From: Physcocola sp002396385
GTDB lineage: Bacteria; Bacteroidota; Bacteroidia; Bacteroidales; Paludibacteraceae
Reading direction: 5' to 3'
Length of the DNA stretch: 64,000 bases
Assembly (NCBI GenBank): GCA_946535435.1
Contig: CAMNDM010000010.1
Location: 1 to 64,000, forward strand
Part shown: positions 24,327-32,201 of the stretch, one piece after another
How the letters are laid out: each line of letters starts with the position of its first letter
Position numbering within the stretch: position 1 is the stretch's first letter
The notes under the pieces: model-generated
Seen by the model: the letters and a program-made list of their open reading frames with translations, nothing else
What the model was told of the DNA's origin: nothing
Database searches by the model: none
Translations under genes and position numbers: made by a program

Positions 24327-25859
24327 TTAGTTTCTGATATCTGCTTTCTTTAGGTATTCTTCTACCGCTGCTACAGATGTGTACAGCGGATAGTCTTCTG
24401 TGAAGACTGGGAATATCTTACGGACTTCGTCGTATACTTTGCGGGTTGCTGGGGCCAACTTGTCCTGTATTTTCAAATAGTCGACAGCCTGTGCCATGGT
24501 CATATAGTGGATAGCCATAACCTGGAAGGCATTGTTGATGACGCGTTTTGCAATGAGCGCCGAATTGGTGCCCATACTTACAATGTCTTGGTTGTCGTTG
24601 TTGTTTGGTATCGAGTGCACATACATTGGATTCGAGAGCGTTTGGCACTCGGCTGTGGTGCTGGTTGCCGTGAATTGTGAAGCCTGGAGGCCGTAGTTGA
24701 GCCCCAGGGTGCCTAAATTCACGAAAGGAGGCAGAATGCCGCCGTTGATGCGGTCGTGGAACAGGTAGTTCATTTGGCGTTCCATCGTCATCGTCATTTT
24801 TGTAACCGCCATCTTTAGTTTGTCCATCTCGAAACTTACGTAGTCGCCATGGAAGTTTCCTCCATGGTAGACGTTTTGTGTGGCAACGTCTACGATTGGA
24901 TTGTCGCAGGCCGAATTGACCTCATTTTCCAGAACCCGTGCGGTGTTTTCTATGGTTTCAAGTATAGGCCCCATAATTTGAGGAATGCAGCGTAGCGAAT
25001 AGTAAGGCTGCACCTTGTGCTTGAACACTTTTTCCTCATGGTGCTTGTACATCTCGTTCTCGCGTTTCAGCATGCAACCGCTGCCTGTGGCAATTTCACG
25101 TAGTTTTGCTGCTACTTTTTGCTGCCCCTGCTGTCTCCTTACCCCGTTAAGGGTTTCGCTCATCAGGTCGTCGAAAGAAGATACAATCTCGTTGACGAGG
25201 ACTGATGCGGTAAGCGCCCAGTGGAACAGACGCTGTGCGTTAAAGAGGTTGACTAACCCTATACCCGTCATAAACGAGGTGCCGTTGGTGATGGACAAAC
25301 CTTCGCGAATGTGTATTCCGAATGGTTTGATTCCCAACTCTTTCAGTACTTTGCCAGAATCCTGCCATTCGCCGTTGTAGTTGACCTTCCCCTCGCCGAT
25401 AAGTGTCAGGGCAAGGTGTGCCAGTTGGACGAGGTCGCCGCTTGCACCTACACTTCCGTGTTCGGGAATGAAAGGTATAATGTTGTTGTTAATGAATGAA
25501 AGCAACAAATTGACTACTTCGGGATGAACACCGCTTTGGGCCTGCAAAAAAGTTCCCAGACGGGCTATCATTGCAGCTTTGACATAGATGTTGGGAAGAG
25601 GCTCGCCTGCTCCGGTGGCATGGCTGCGGATGATGTTGTACTGCAAGGCTGTCCTGTCTTCCTCGCTTACACGGTATTGGGCCATAGGACCGAAGCCCGT
25701 GTTGATGCCGTATATAATCCTTTCGTGAGAAAAACGGTCAAGAAAATCATAGCATTCTTGAATCTTGCTTATTGTGTTTCCGCTGATTGCTAATTTTTTG
25801 CCACCAAAAAGAATCTCTTTGATGATTTGCAATGACAGATAATCCTCTTCTTGTGTCAT
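24327..25859 (-). CDS. MIO-dependent aromatic amino acid ammonia-lyase (HAL/TAL family)
   Basis: The 510-residue enzyme contains the Ala139-Ser140-Gly141 triad in GSVGASGDLVQLAHL, which cyclises into the MIO electrophile, and the catalytic Tyr50 in YGINTGFGP. Such enzymes remove ammonia from histidine, tyrosine or phenylalanine to give urocanate or a cinnamate. The pair at the selectivity position is Ser79-His80 (IIRSHATGAGEPLP), as in histidine lyases, but some tyrosine lyases of pigment clusters may share it. No other hut genes are near. Instead it heads an operon with a ketoreductase, ACP and acyltransferase, the setting in which such enzymes make an aromatic starter for a lipid or pigment. 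Substrate therefore undecided. Confidence 0.88.
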   Translation of the reverse strand: MTQEEDYLSLQIIKEILFGGKKLAISGNTISKIQECYDFLDRFSHERIIYGINTGFGPMAQYRVSEEDRTALQYNIIRSHATGAGEPLPNIYVKAAMIARLGTFLQAQSGVHPEVVNLLLSFINNNIIPFIPEHGSVGASGDLVQLAHLALTLIGEGKVNYNGEWQDSGKVLKELGIKPFGIHIREGLSITNGTSFMTGIGLVNLFNAQRLFHWALTASVLVNEIVSSFDDLMSETLNGVRRQQGQQKVAAKLREIATGSGCMLKRENEMYKHHEEKVFKHKVQPYYSLRCIPQIMGPILETIENTARVLENEVNSACDNPIVDVATQNVYHGGNFHGDYVSFEMDKLKMAVTKMTMTMERQMNYLFHDRINGGILPPFVNLGTLGLNYGLQASQFTATSTTAECQTLSNPMYVHSIPNNNDNQDIVSMGTNSALIAKRVINNAFQVMAIHYMTMAQAVDYLKIQDKLAPATRKVYDEVRKIFPVFTEDYPLYTSVAAVEEYLKKADIRN

Positions 25860-25886
25860 CTTTTATTTGTGCGTATTAGTTTTCTG

Positions 25887-25894
25887 CAAATATA
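25887..25894 (-). promoter_or_regulatory. Promoter -7 element of the ammonia-lyase operon
   Basis: TATATTTG on the minus strand, 27 bp before the start. Confidence 0.6.
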
Positions 25895-25984
25895 GTTTAT
25901 TTTGATGATAAAAATGGGACGATGGCATGCCCATTAATTCTTTAATGCCTTCTTTTTTAGGAATATTTTGCAAATAAACGATAA

Positions 25985-26011
25985 AAGCCTTTCTGCAACG
26001 CAGAAAGGCTT
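25985..26011 (-). terminator. Terminator after rpsT
   Basis: A perfect 12-bp stem (25985-25996 with 26000-26011), three-base loop, followed on the minus strand by a T-rich tail. Confidence 0.85.
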
Positions 26012-26038
26012 AATATCTCTTTTCCCCTAATTTAGAAC

Positions 26039-26293
26039 TTAGGCTAAAGCATTGACTTTCTTGGCCAGTTTTGACTTCAAGTTAGCAGCCTTGTTCTTGT
26101 GGATGATGTTCTTTTTAGCGAGTTTGTCGAGCAAGCTGGCTACCTTAGGAAGGAGTGCTGTTGCTTCGTTCTTGTCGCTAGTTGCGCGAAGTGCGCTAAC
26201 TGCATTACGGGTAGTTTTTGCGTAATATCTATTGTGCAAACGAGCTACCTTAGCCTGTCTTACTCTCTTGAGAGTTGATTTGTGATTTGCCAT
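26039..26293 (-). CDS. rpsT: Small-subunit ribosomal protein S20
   Basis: The 84-residue, helical, Lys/Arg/Ala-rich protein starts MANHKSTLKRVRQAKVARLHN, the S20 opening, and ends with an Ala/Lys helix. It binds 16S rRNA in the 30S subunit. It lies just downstream of a tRNA-Glu gene on the same strand. Confidence 0.95.
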   Translation of the reverse strand: MANHKSTLKRVRQAKVARLHNRYYAKTTRNAVSALRATSDKNEATALLPKVASLLDKLAKKNIIHKNKAANLKSKLAKKVNALA

Positions 26294-26317
26294 CTTATTG
26301 TTAATCTTTTATTAATG

Positions 26318-26389
26318 TAGTCCATGGCGGAATCGAACCGCCCTTGCAAGAATGAAAATCTTGAGTACTAACCGATATACGAATGGACC
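26318..26389 (-). tRNA. tRNA-Glu (anticodon TTC), copy 1
   Basis: A 72-nt cloverleaf read on the minus strand: acceptor GGTCCAT/ATGGACT, anticodon stem CAAGA/TCTTG around TTTTCAT (anticodon UUC), T arm GGCGGTTCGATTCCGCC. CCA is not encoded. Its sequence is identical to copy 2. Confidence 0.97.
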
Positions 26390-26427
26390 AGCCTTGAAAA
26401 TTTATTTTCTTTATTTGTCAGGGACTG

Positions 26428-26435
26428 CAAAATTA
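26428..26435 (-). promoter_or_regulatory. Promoter -7 element for tRNA-Glu copy 1
   Basis: TAATTTTG on the minus strand, 39 bp before the tRNA; probably also serves rpsT. Confidence 0.5.
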
Positions 26436-26511
26436 AGCAACTTTTGTGCCCTTTCAAATTCTTTCATTAAAAAAGATAACTCCTTTTGAGAATTATCCTT
26501 TCTAATTGTTG

Positions 26512-26583
26512 TAGTCCATGGCGGAATCGAACCGCCCTTGCAAGAATGAAAATCTTGAGTACTAACCGATATACGAATGGACC
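26512..26583 (-). tRNA. tRNA-Glu (anticodon TTC), copy 2
   Basis: Identical over its 72 bases to the copy 194 bp away, including short matching flanks (GCTGGTCC side and TACAAC-like side), so the two arose by tandem duplication. Confidence 0.97.
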
Positions 26584-26618
26584 AGCCTTGAAATTTTCTT
26601 TTTGCTGTTAAGCGAGTG

Positions 26619-26626
26619 CAAAGTTA
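26619..26626 (-). promoter_or_regulatory. Promoter -7 element for tRNA-Glu copy 2
   Basis: TAACTTTG on the minus strand, 36 bp before the tRNA, close to the spacing of copy 1. Confidence 0.55.
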
Positions 26627-26673
26627 GATTATTATTTTGTATTCTCCAAATTCTCGCTTAAGATTTTTGCTTT

Positions 26674-27288
26674 TTATTTCTCCTCGTCTGCTTGAGCTCG
26701 CGATTTTTTGCCCAGATAGCCACCATGGTGACGTTTGGCGTATTGTTCGCTTGTGTAGCCTATGGCTGTCATTGTTCCCACTACCAAGATGTCGCCTATT
26801 ACGGTCATCATTGTGGTTGAGGTGGTAGGGGTGAGCCCGAGCGGACAAACCTCTTTCGGATTGCCGGTATACAGACATATGTCTGCCGATTTCGCCAACT
26901 GGCTCTCTTTGCCGCCTGTGATGACGATGAATTTGATGTCGGGACGCAAACCCCTGGCAAGTGTCACCAGGTCTACAATCTCGTTCGTCTTCCCCGAATT
27001 AGAGATGAGTAACATGACATCGTTAGGCTGGAGTATGCCTAAGTCGCCGTGTTGGGCTTCTGCTGGATGTAAAAAAACTGCAGGGGTGCCGGTTGAACTG
27101 AATGTCGTGGCAATGTTCATGGCAATCTGTCCTGCCTTGCCCATACCGCTAGTCACCAACTTCCCGCCTTTCTTGTTCACTTGTTCTACAATCAGATCGA
27201 TGGCTTTTGTGTAGTCGTCGGTGATTGGCAGATTGAGTATCGAATCTGCTTCGTGTCTCAGAATCTCTTTTATTTTTGACTCTTCCAT
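26674..27288 (-). CDS. SIS-domain sugar-phosphate isomerase, KpsF/GutQ type without CBS domains
   Basis: KpsF/GutQ/KdsD proteins interconvert ribulose 5-phosphate and arabinose 5-phosphate, the first step to Kdo for lipopolysaccharide. The 204-residue protein has the SIS fold with TSGMGKAGQIAMNIATTFSSTGTPAVFLHP, AQHGDLG and LLISNSGKTNEIV motifs. E. coli KdsD carries two CBS repeats after this domain; here the protein ends soon after YTSEQYAKRHHGGYLGKK, the short form common in Bacteroidota. It has its own promoter, with LemA upstream on the same strand. Confidence 0.87.
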   Translation of the reverse strand: MEESKIKEILRHEADSILNLPITDDYTKAIDLIVEQVNKKGGKLVTSGMGKAGQIAMNIATTFSSTGTPAVFLHPAEAQHGDLGILQPNDVMLLISNSGKTNEIVDLVTLARGLRPDIKFIVITGGKESQLAKSADICLYTGNPKEVCPLGLTPTTSTTMMTVIGDILVVGTMTAIGYTSEQYAKRHHGGYLGKKSRAQADEEK

Positions 27289-27320
27289 TGTTTACTTTTC
27301 GAAACGTGTGAAAATCTTGG

Positions 27321-27328
27321 CAAATTTA
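27321..27328 (-). promoter_or_regulatory. Promoter -7 element for the SIS isomerase gene
   Basis: TAAATTTG on the minus strand, 32 bp before the start. Confidence 0.55.
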
Positions 27329-27404
27329 GTTCTAAATCTTGTCTTCTGCAAATTGTATCTTTTTTTACACTGACCTTTGACGCTGATGCTGGAGGTTTGC
27401 GCCT

Positions 27405-27947
27405 TTACAGGTTTGGCATACTGCTTTTCCTGTCTCCTATCTGTAGATATTTTACCGGTTTGAATCCCAATAACTTTGCTACGAATGCGCTTGGCCATTG
27501 GCGGATGATGCTGTTTAGGGCTGTGGCTGCGTTGTTGTAGGCCTGCCGGCTTTCGCGCACATTGTTCTCAAACTCGTTCAGCTGGTCCATGGTGTTGTCG
27601 AAAATGGCCGAAGCCCTTATCTCCGGATATTGCTCTAAGACGGCGTTCAACCGTGACATTATCTGCCTTTGCTCTTTCTGCTGTTGTAGGGCTTCTTCGG
27701 TTGTGCCGATGCTGTCGTATCGGCGTTCCTCTATCACGCTCATCAGCGTGTCGTGCTCGTGCTTTGAATAGTCTGCAGTCAGTTTTGCCAGTGTTACGAT
27801 GGCATCCCAGCGTGTCTCCATCTGAACGCCTATCTGGCTGAGCGCGTTTTTGACTCGTTCGTCTGAACTTACCAGATCGCGTTGGGTAGATATAAAGTAG
27901 TACACCGCACATGCGATAATTAAGAATGTTAGAATGAGTAGTGGCAT
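27405..27947 (-). CDS. LemA family protein
   Basis: The 180-residue protein starts with a membrane-anchoring segment (PLLILTFLIIACAVYYFIS) and continues as a long helical coiled-coil with family blocks RDLVSSDERVKNALSQIGVQMETRWDAI, split here, and YNNAATALNSIIRQWPSAFVAKLLGFKPVKYLQ. LemA proteins are envelope proteins with no settled role. The usual C-terminal FxP signal is present and is followed by a short extra tail. Confidence 0.85.
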   Translation of the reverse strand: MPLLILTFLIIACAVYYFISTQRDLVSSDERVKNALSQIGVQMETRWDAIVTLAKLTADYSKHEHDTLMSVIEERRYDSIGTTEEALQQQKEQRQIMSRLNAVLEQYPEIRASAIFDNTMDQLNEFENNVRESRQAYNNAATALNSIIRQWPSAFVAKLLGFKPVKYLQIGDRKSSMPNL

Positions 27948-28145
27948 AATCTTTTCCTATTTTTTGTTTTTGACTAGAGTTTGTTTTCTAAATATGGGTA
28001 GTGTGCTGTTCTTTTGCTTCTACTGGAATTTTTTAGCTTGTTAGCCTATGTGAGTGCCGAAAGCGGAGTCGTGGGGCAGGGCAACACCGTTTGTTGTCTT
28101 GTTTTACCGTGCCCTGTGCAACATTCCGTTGAATGAGGTTTGAAT

Positions 28146-28703
28146 TTAAACCTGTCTCATTTCAATGTGTTGCCGGACTTTTACTGTGCAGTCGGTCACG
28201 TTGTTGACGGGAATCAATCCCTCTTGGAACTGTTTTGGGGTAAAACGCTGTTCGCGGGCTACCTCGGCCTGAGCCATTATGTGGTCGTAAAAGTGGTTGA
28301 TGCTAAGAAGAAAAACGGGCTTCTTGTGGATGCCGACCTGTCCGCATGCCACCACATGGAAAATTTCGTCGAGTGTGCCGAAACCTCCCGGCAGGGCGAT
28401 GAACAGGTCGCTTTTCTCCATCATCATGTTTTTCCGTTCCACCATATCGTGTGTTACTATAATTTGGTCGGCTTTTTCGCTGGCTAGCCCGTTGTCGTAC
28501 ATAAATTGGGGCATGATGCCAACAACTGTTCCTCCGTGTTCGTTGACTGCGGTGGCAATAGTCTCCATCAGCCCTTGACGGGTGCCCCCGTAATATATGG
28601 TGTGGTGGTTCTTGCCAATCCATTCGCCCAGTATCGCAGCCTGCTCGTAGTAGACGGGGGCCAGATCGTCGCTAGCCGAGCAGAATATACCTATGTTTGC
28701 CAT
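28146..28703 (-). CDS. LOG-family nucleoside 5'-monophosphate phosphoribohydrolase
   Basis: The 185-residue protein carries the two LOG motifs: YYGGTRQGLM (residues 37-46) and LPGGFGTLDEIF (104-115), which bind and cleave a purine nucleoside monophosphate to base and ribose 5-phosphate. Plant and some bacterial homologs release cytokinins; in gut bacteria a nucleotide-salvage or -repair role is more likely. The start at 28703 (MANIGIF) is preferred because the longer frame has no homology-like sequence and runs through the -7 element. Confidence 0.88.
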   Translation of the reverse strand: MANIGIFCSASDDLAPVYYEQAAILGEWIGKNHHTIYYGGTRQGLMETIATAVNEHGGTVVGIMPQFMYDNGLASEKADQIIVTHDMVERKNMMMEKSDLFIALPGGFGTLDEIFHVVACGQVGIHKKPVFLLSINHFYDHIMAQAEVAREQRFTPKQFQEGLIPVNNVTDCTVKVRQHIEMRQV

Positions 28704-28735
28704 TTTTTTTATTTGTGCTTTCTTAATGTTTATTC

Positions 28736-28743
28736 CAAATATA
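28736..28743 (-). promoter_or_regulatory. Promoter -7 element for the LOG gene
   Basis: TATATTTG on the minus strand, 32 bp before the start at 28703. Confidence 0.55.
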
Positions 28744-28878
28744 AAAAAAATCTTTCTTCCCTTTCCCCTTGTTTGTGTTAAAAAAACAGACGCATCCAAA
28801 GAAAAAGGCGGTCGGACGGCAGAATGTCGATTTATAGTTTTTTTCTGGGCTATAATTACAAGTTCGCACTATTTTTTA

Positions 28879-28886
28879 TATTTTTG
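28879..28886 (+). promoter_or_regulatory. Promoter -7 element for mdh
   Basis: TATTTTTG about 105 bp before the mdh start, so the leader is around 90 bases. Confidence 0.5.
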
Positions 28887-28991
28887 CCATTGATATCTGT
28901 GGCTGCTGGCGAAAGTTAGAGGCTTATTACCTCTCCCTTTTTGAAGTGACTACCTGTGTTGAGAATATCATTTACTTAATTTTAAATAAAT

Positions 28992-30002
28992 ATGAAGGTT
29001 AAAGTTTTAACTAACAAGAAGTTGCTCTTGGTTGGAGCAGGTGGTGCAATTGGTTCTAACATGGCTCAGACTGCAGCTATGCTTGGTCTTTCATCAAACA
29101 TCTGTCTTTACGATATTTTTGAACAGGGCGTTCATGGTGTTTATGAGGAGATGCGTCACTGTGGTTTCGATGGTGTAAACTTCTCTTATACTACCGATGC
29201 CAAGGAAGCTTTCACTGATGCTGAATATATTATTTCTTCTGGTGGTGCTCCTCGTAAAGAGGGTATGACTCGTGAAGACCTTTTGAAGGGTAATGCCCAG
29301 ATTGCAGCTGATTTTGCGGACAAAGTAAAGCAGTATTGCCCAAATTGTAAGCACATTGTTGTTATTTTTAACCCAGCAGATATCACTGGTCTTATCGTAT
29401 TGGTTCGTTCTGGTTTGAAGCCTGAACAGGTTACTACTCTTGCTGGTTTGGACTCTACCCGTCTTCAGAGCGAGTTGGCTAACCACTTTGGTATTGAACA
29501 GACCAAGGTTAACGGCTGTATCACCCTTGGCGGTCACGGCGAAAAGATGGTGCCTGTAACTTCTAACGTTACTGTCGACGGCACTCCTTTGACCCAGCTT
29601 GTTGGTACTTCCAAGTTGACTAAGGAACAGTTCGAGGAAATCAAGCAGAAGACTATTCAGGGTGGTTCTAACATCATCAAGTTGCGTGGCCGCTCTTCTT
29701 TCCAGAGCCCTGCTTACGTTGCTGTCCGCATGATTGAAGGTGCAATGGGCGGTGTTCCGTTCACTTTGCCTGCTGGCTGCTTCGTGAAAGATGGCATGTA
29801 TGGCTACAAGAACGTTTGTATGGCCATGAAGTCTATTATCGATGAAAACGGTGTCAGCTACGTTGAAGCTAAACTTTCTGCTGAAGAAAAGGCTGCTCTC
29901 GATGCCAGCTACAAGCACTTGGAGGCTATGCGCGACGAAATTATCGGTTTCGGTATCCTTCCTCCTGTTAACGAGTGGAAGAAAATCAACCCTAACCTCT
30001 AA
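28992..30002 (+). CDS. mdh: Malate dehydrogenase
   Basis: NAD-dependent malate/oxaloacetate interconversion; in anaerobic Bacteroidales it works in the reductive branch toward succinate and propionate. The 336-residue protein has the nucleotide-binding VGAGGAIGSNM (14-24), substrate arginines in APRKEGMTREDLL (Arg88 and Arg94), Asp154 and Arg157 in LAGLDSTRLQSEL, and the catalytic His182 in GGHGEKMVP. Arginine in the APRK loop favours malate over lactate. Codon use is strongly optimised, indicating high expression. Confidence 0.95.
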   Translation: MKVKVLTNKKLLLVGAGGAIGSNMAQTAAMLGLSSNICLYDIFEQGVHGVYEEMRHCGFDGVNFSYTTDAKEAFTDAEYIISSGGAPRKEGMTREDLLKGNAQIAADFADKVKQYCPNCKHIVVIFNPADITGLIVLVRSGLKPEQVTTLAGLDSTRLQSELANHFGIEQTKVNGCITLGGHGEKMVPVTSNVTVDGTPLTQLVGTSKLTKEQFEEIKQKTIQGGSNIIKLRGRSSFQSPAYVAVRMIEGAMGGVPFTLPAGCFVKDGMYGYKNVCMAMKSIIDENGVSYVEAKLSAEEKAALDASYKHLEAMRDEIIGFGILPPVNEWKKINPNL

Positions 30003-30024
30003 TTTAGGGATTTTCAATAGGAAA

Positions 30025-30058
30025 AGGGCTATGCGGTTTGCGCATAGTCCTTTTTTTG
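30025..30058 (+). terminator. Terminator after mdh
   Basis: An 11-bp stem (30025-30035 with 30041-30051, one G-T) and a T run. The rest of the 315-bp gap up to panC is AT-rich and holds only the panC promoter. Confidence 0.88.
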
Positions 30059-30245
30059 TTTTGTCCTCACAGAACTGTTAGTTTGTTCGCCCAACTAACA
30101 TATTCGTGTTATATCTAGTGTATTTTTATATTGTAAAAATACAAATTTGGCCTTGTTTTTGTATTTTATTTCATAAAAACGTATAGAATGCTAGTCAGCT
30201 TGCGTATTATGGTAGGTTCTGGCGCTTTCTAATGTTTTTTTTCTG

Positions 30246-30253
30246 TAACTTTG
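30246..30253 (+). promoter_or_regulatory. Promoter -7 element for panC-panD
   Basis: TAACTTTG, 64 bp before panC. Confidence 0.6.
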
Positions 30254-30317
30254 CACCCGATTGCAGCGGGCTAGGCCTTGCTGAAGGTGCTATTAATAAT
30301 TAAAACCTGTTTTTGAA

Positions 30318-31166
30318 ATGAAAGTATTTGACAAGATTGCTGACGTTCAAAAGGAAATTGCTCAATTGCGTAAGCAGGGTAAGACGATTGGTTTGGTCCC
30401 TACTATGGGCGCCCTTCATGAAGGACACCTCTCTTTGGTGAAACGTTGCGTTGAAGAAAACGATGTCTGCATTGTGGACGCTTTTGTTAATCCGACCCAA
30501 TTTAATAATAAGACCGACTACGATAAGTATCCCCGTACAGTCGATGCTGATGCCAAGCTGCTGGAAGGTGCTGGTGCTACTATTGCCTGGTTCCCTACCG
30601 AGAGTGATATCTATCCGGAACCAGATACCCGTGTTTTCAACCTCGGCCCTTTGGCTGAGGTGATGGAAGGCCCTGCGCGTCCTGGACACTTCAATGGGGT
30701 TGCCCAGGTGTTGACCCGTCTGTTCGATATTGTGAAGCCTGACCGCGCTTATTTCGGAGAGAAGGATTTCCAACAGTTGGCCATTGTCCGCGAACTGGTT
30801 AAGAACTACCATATACCGGTGCAGATCGTTGGTTGCCCGATTGTGCGTGAGGCTGATGGACTTGCCCTCAGTAGCCGCAATATGCGCTTGTCTGCCGATG
30901 AGCGCCAGCATGCCCTCCGTATTTCGAAAACGCTTTTTGAAAGTGTGAAAAAGATGGGTTCGATGACGGTTGCCGAAGTCCAGAAATGGGTGTGTGATGA
31001 AATTAACAGCGAGCCATGTCTTGAAGTGGAGTATTTTGAAATTGCGGACTCCCTCTCTTTACAACCGGTTTCCAATTGGAACGATTCCGATAATATTGTC
31101 GGCTGCATTACAGTCTATTGTGGTGAAGTCCGTCTTATCGATAATATTCAATATAAGAAAGCCTGA
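30318..31166 (+). CDS. panC: Pantothenate synthetase
   Basis: Joins pantoate and beta-alanine with ATP to form pantothenate (vitamin B5). The 282-residue enzyme has the nucleotidyl-transferase signature VPTMGALHEGHLSLV with His34 and His37, VNPTQFN, RPGHFNGVAQVLTRLF, FGEKDFQQL and the KMSLS-like block ALSSRN. panD starts 5 bp after its stop, so the two steps of the beta-alanine branch are made together. Confidence 0.97.
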   Translation: MKVFDKIADVQKEIAQLRKQGKTIGLVPTMGALHEGHLSLVKRCVEENDVCIVDAFVNPTQFNNKTDYDKYPRTVDADAKLLEGAGATIAWFPTESDIYPEPDTRVFNLGPLAEVMEGPARPGHFNGVAQVLTRLFDIVKPDRAYFGEKDFQQLAIVRELVKNYHIPVQIVGCPIVREADGLALSSRNMRLSADERQHALRISKTLFESVKKMGSMTVAEVQKWVCDEINSEPCLEVEYFEIADSLSLQPVSNWNDSDNIVGCITVYCGEVRLIDNIQYKKA

Positions 31167-31171
31167 AAATA

Positions 31172-31525
31172 ATGCTTATTGAAGTCTTAAAATCGAAAAT
31201 CCACCGTGTCAGGGTGACCGAGGCTGACCTGAATTACATCGGCAGTATTACCATTGACGAGGACTTGATGGATGCGGCAAACATTATTGCTAACGAGAAG
31301 GTCCAAGTGGTTGACAACAACAATGGCGAGCGCCTTGAAACTTATGTCATCCCTGGTGAACGTGGTTCTGGTGTCATCTGTTTGAATGGTGCCGCTGCCC
31401 GTAAAGCCCAGAAGGGCGACATTGTCATTATTATGTCGTATGCACAGATGGATTTTGAAGAGGCCAAGACTTTTAAGCCTTCTGTGGTTTTCCCCGACCC
31501 TAACACCAACAAACTGATAGGGTGA
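31172..31525 (+). CDS. panD: Aspartate 1-decarboxylase (pyruvoyl enzyme)
   Basis: Makes beta-alanine from aspartate for pantothenate synthesis. The 117-residue proenzyme keeps the self-cleavage site Gly24-Ser25 in NYIGSITID, where Ser25 becomes the pyruvoyl group, and the YVIPGERGSGVICLNGAAA block. Second gene of the panC-panD operon. Confidence 0.96.
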   Translation: MLIEVLKSKIHRVRVTEADLNYIGSITIDEDLMDAANIIANEKVQVVDNNNGERLETYVIPGERGSGVICLNGAAARKAQKGDIVIIMSYAQMDFEEAKTFKPSVVFPDPNTNKLIG

Positions 31526-31568
31526 TGTTTTTCGACGTTCTATTGCTTTTTAGATAATTATCATTGCC

Positions 31569-31603
31569 GGGGATGCGTTGAATACGACGCATCCTCTTTT
31601 TTT
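31569..31603 (+). terminator. Terminator of panC-panD
   Basis: A 10-bp stem (31569-31578 with 31587-31596, one G-T) followed by seven T. Confidence 0.85.
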
Positions 31604-31681
31604 GCAGGTAAGCGGTGCCGGGCTTTGGCGCTCTCGCTCTTGCGAGCTGCTGCATGCTGTTACTATATACGGTTGAAGAAG

Positions 31682-32122
31682 ATGAATGCTATGTGTGTCG
31701 ACGATTTGTTGGAAAAACCTTATGTTGTTGTGGACTTTATTCCCCAACAGGTGCCAGAAGGTTCTGATGGCCAGTATTTTAATGTAGAAAACTTTTTCTT
31801 GAGACGTCCGTCCTATTTTAGTACGAAGTTTTTGGACTTATTGTTGAAACTGTATTGTTACTATAGCCTTGAAACAAGTACCGATGGAGAATGTTGGACG
31901 TTGAATCCCGACCCTGCCGCCCTTGAACGTAGCGTTTGCGCTTGTCTGGCTCGTGGTACTTTCGAAACTTCTATGCTCTATGTGTGTTTCTTGAACAGGA
32001 CGGTTCTTGTTGTGTTGGAAAGGGACTGTAGTTCACTGGCTGTGTACAATCCAACGCCTGATTTTGTTGAACTGCTGCGTAAGTTGGCAACTTCGGTTGG
32101 CTTGTTCGTCTGGCAACACTGA
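31682..32122 (+). CDS. Hypothetical protein (146 aa)
   Basis: No family is recognised. The start at 31682 (MNAMCVDDLLEKPYVVVDF) is chosen over the in-frame codon at 31625, which would lie close behind the panD terminator. The protein is soluble, with a short opening of the kind PYVVVDFIPQQVP, tyrosine- and cysteine-rich helices (LLKLYCYYSLET) and a last domain MLYVCFLNRTVLVVLERDCSSLAVYNP in separate blocks. It is convergent with the peptidase gene. No function is proposed. Confidence 0.6.
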   Translation: MNAMCVDDLLEKPYVVVDFIPQQVPEGSDGQYFNVENFFLRRPSYFSTKFLDLLLKLYCYYSLETSTDGECWTLNPDPAALERSVCACLARGTFETSMLYVCFLNRTVLVVLERDCSSLAVYNPTPDFVELLRKLATSVGLFVWQH

Positions 32123-32137
32123 GGTGTGAAAAAGAAA

Positions 32138-32165
32138 CCCCGCAATCTGTTTTCAGATTGCGGGG
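32138..32165. terminator. Bidirectional terminator before the M23 peptidase gene
   Basis: A perfect 12-bp stem (32138-32149 with 32154-32165) with a TTTT loop between convergent genes. Confidence 0.85.
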
Positions 32166-32201
32166 GCTTTATTAATTAATATGTACTTTTTGAAGGACGT
32201 G

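Noticed and set aside
27292..27498. 68-codon basic frame on the minus strand after LemA
   Set aside because: It overlaps the end of LemA in another frame and contains the promoter element of the next gene; it looks like a shadow.
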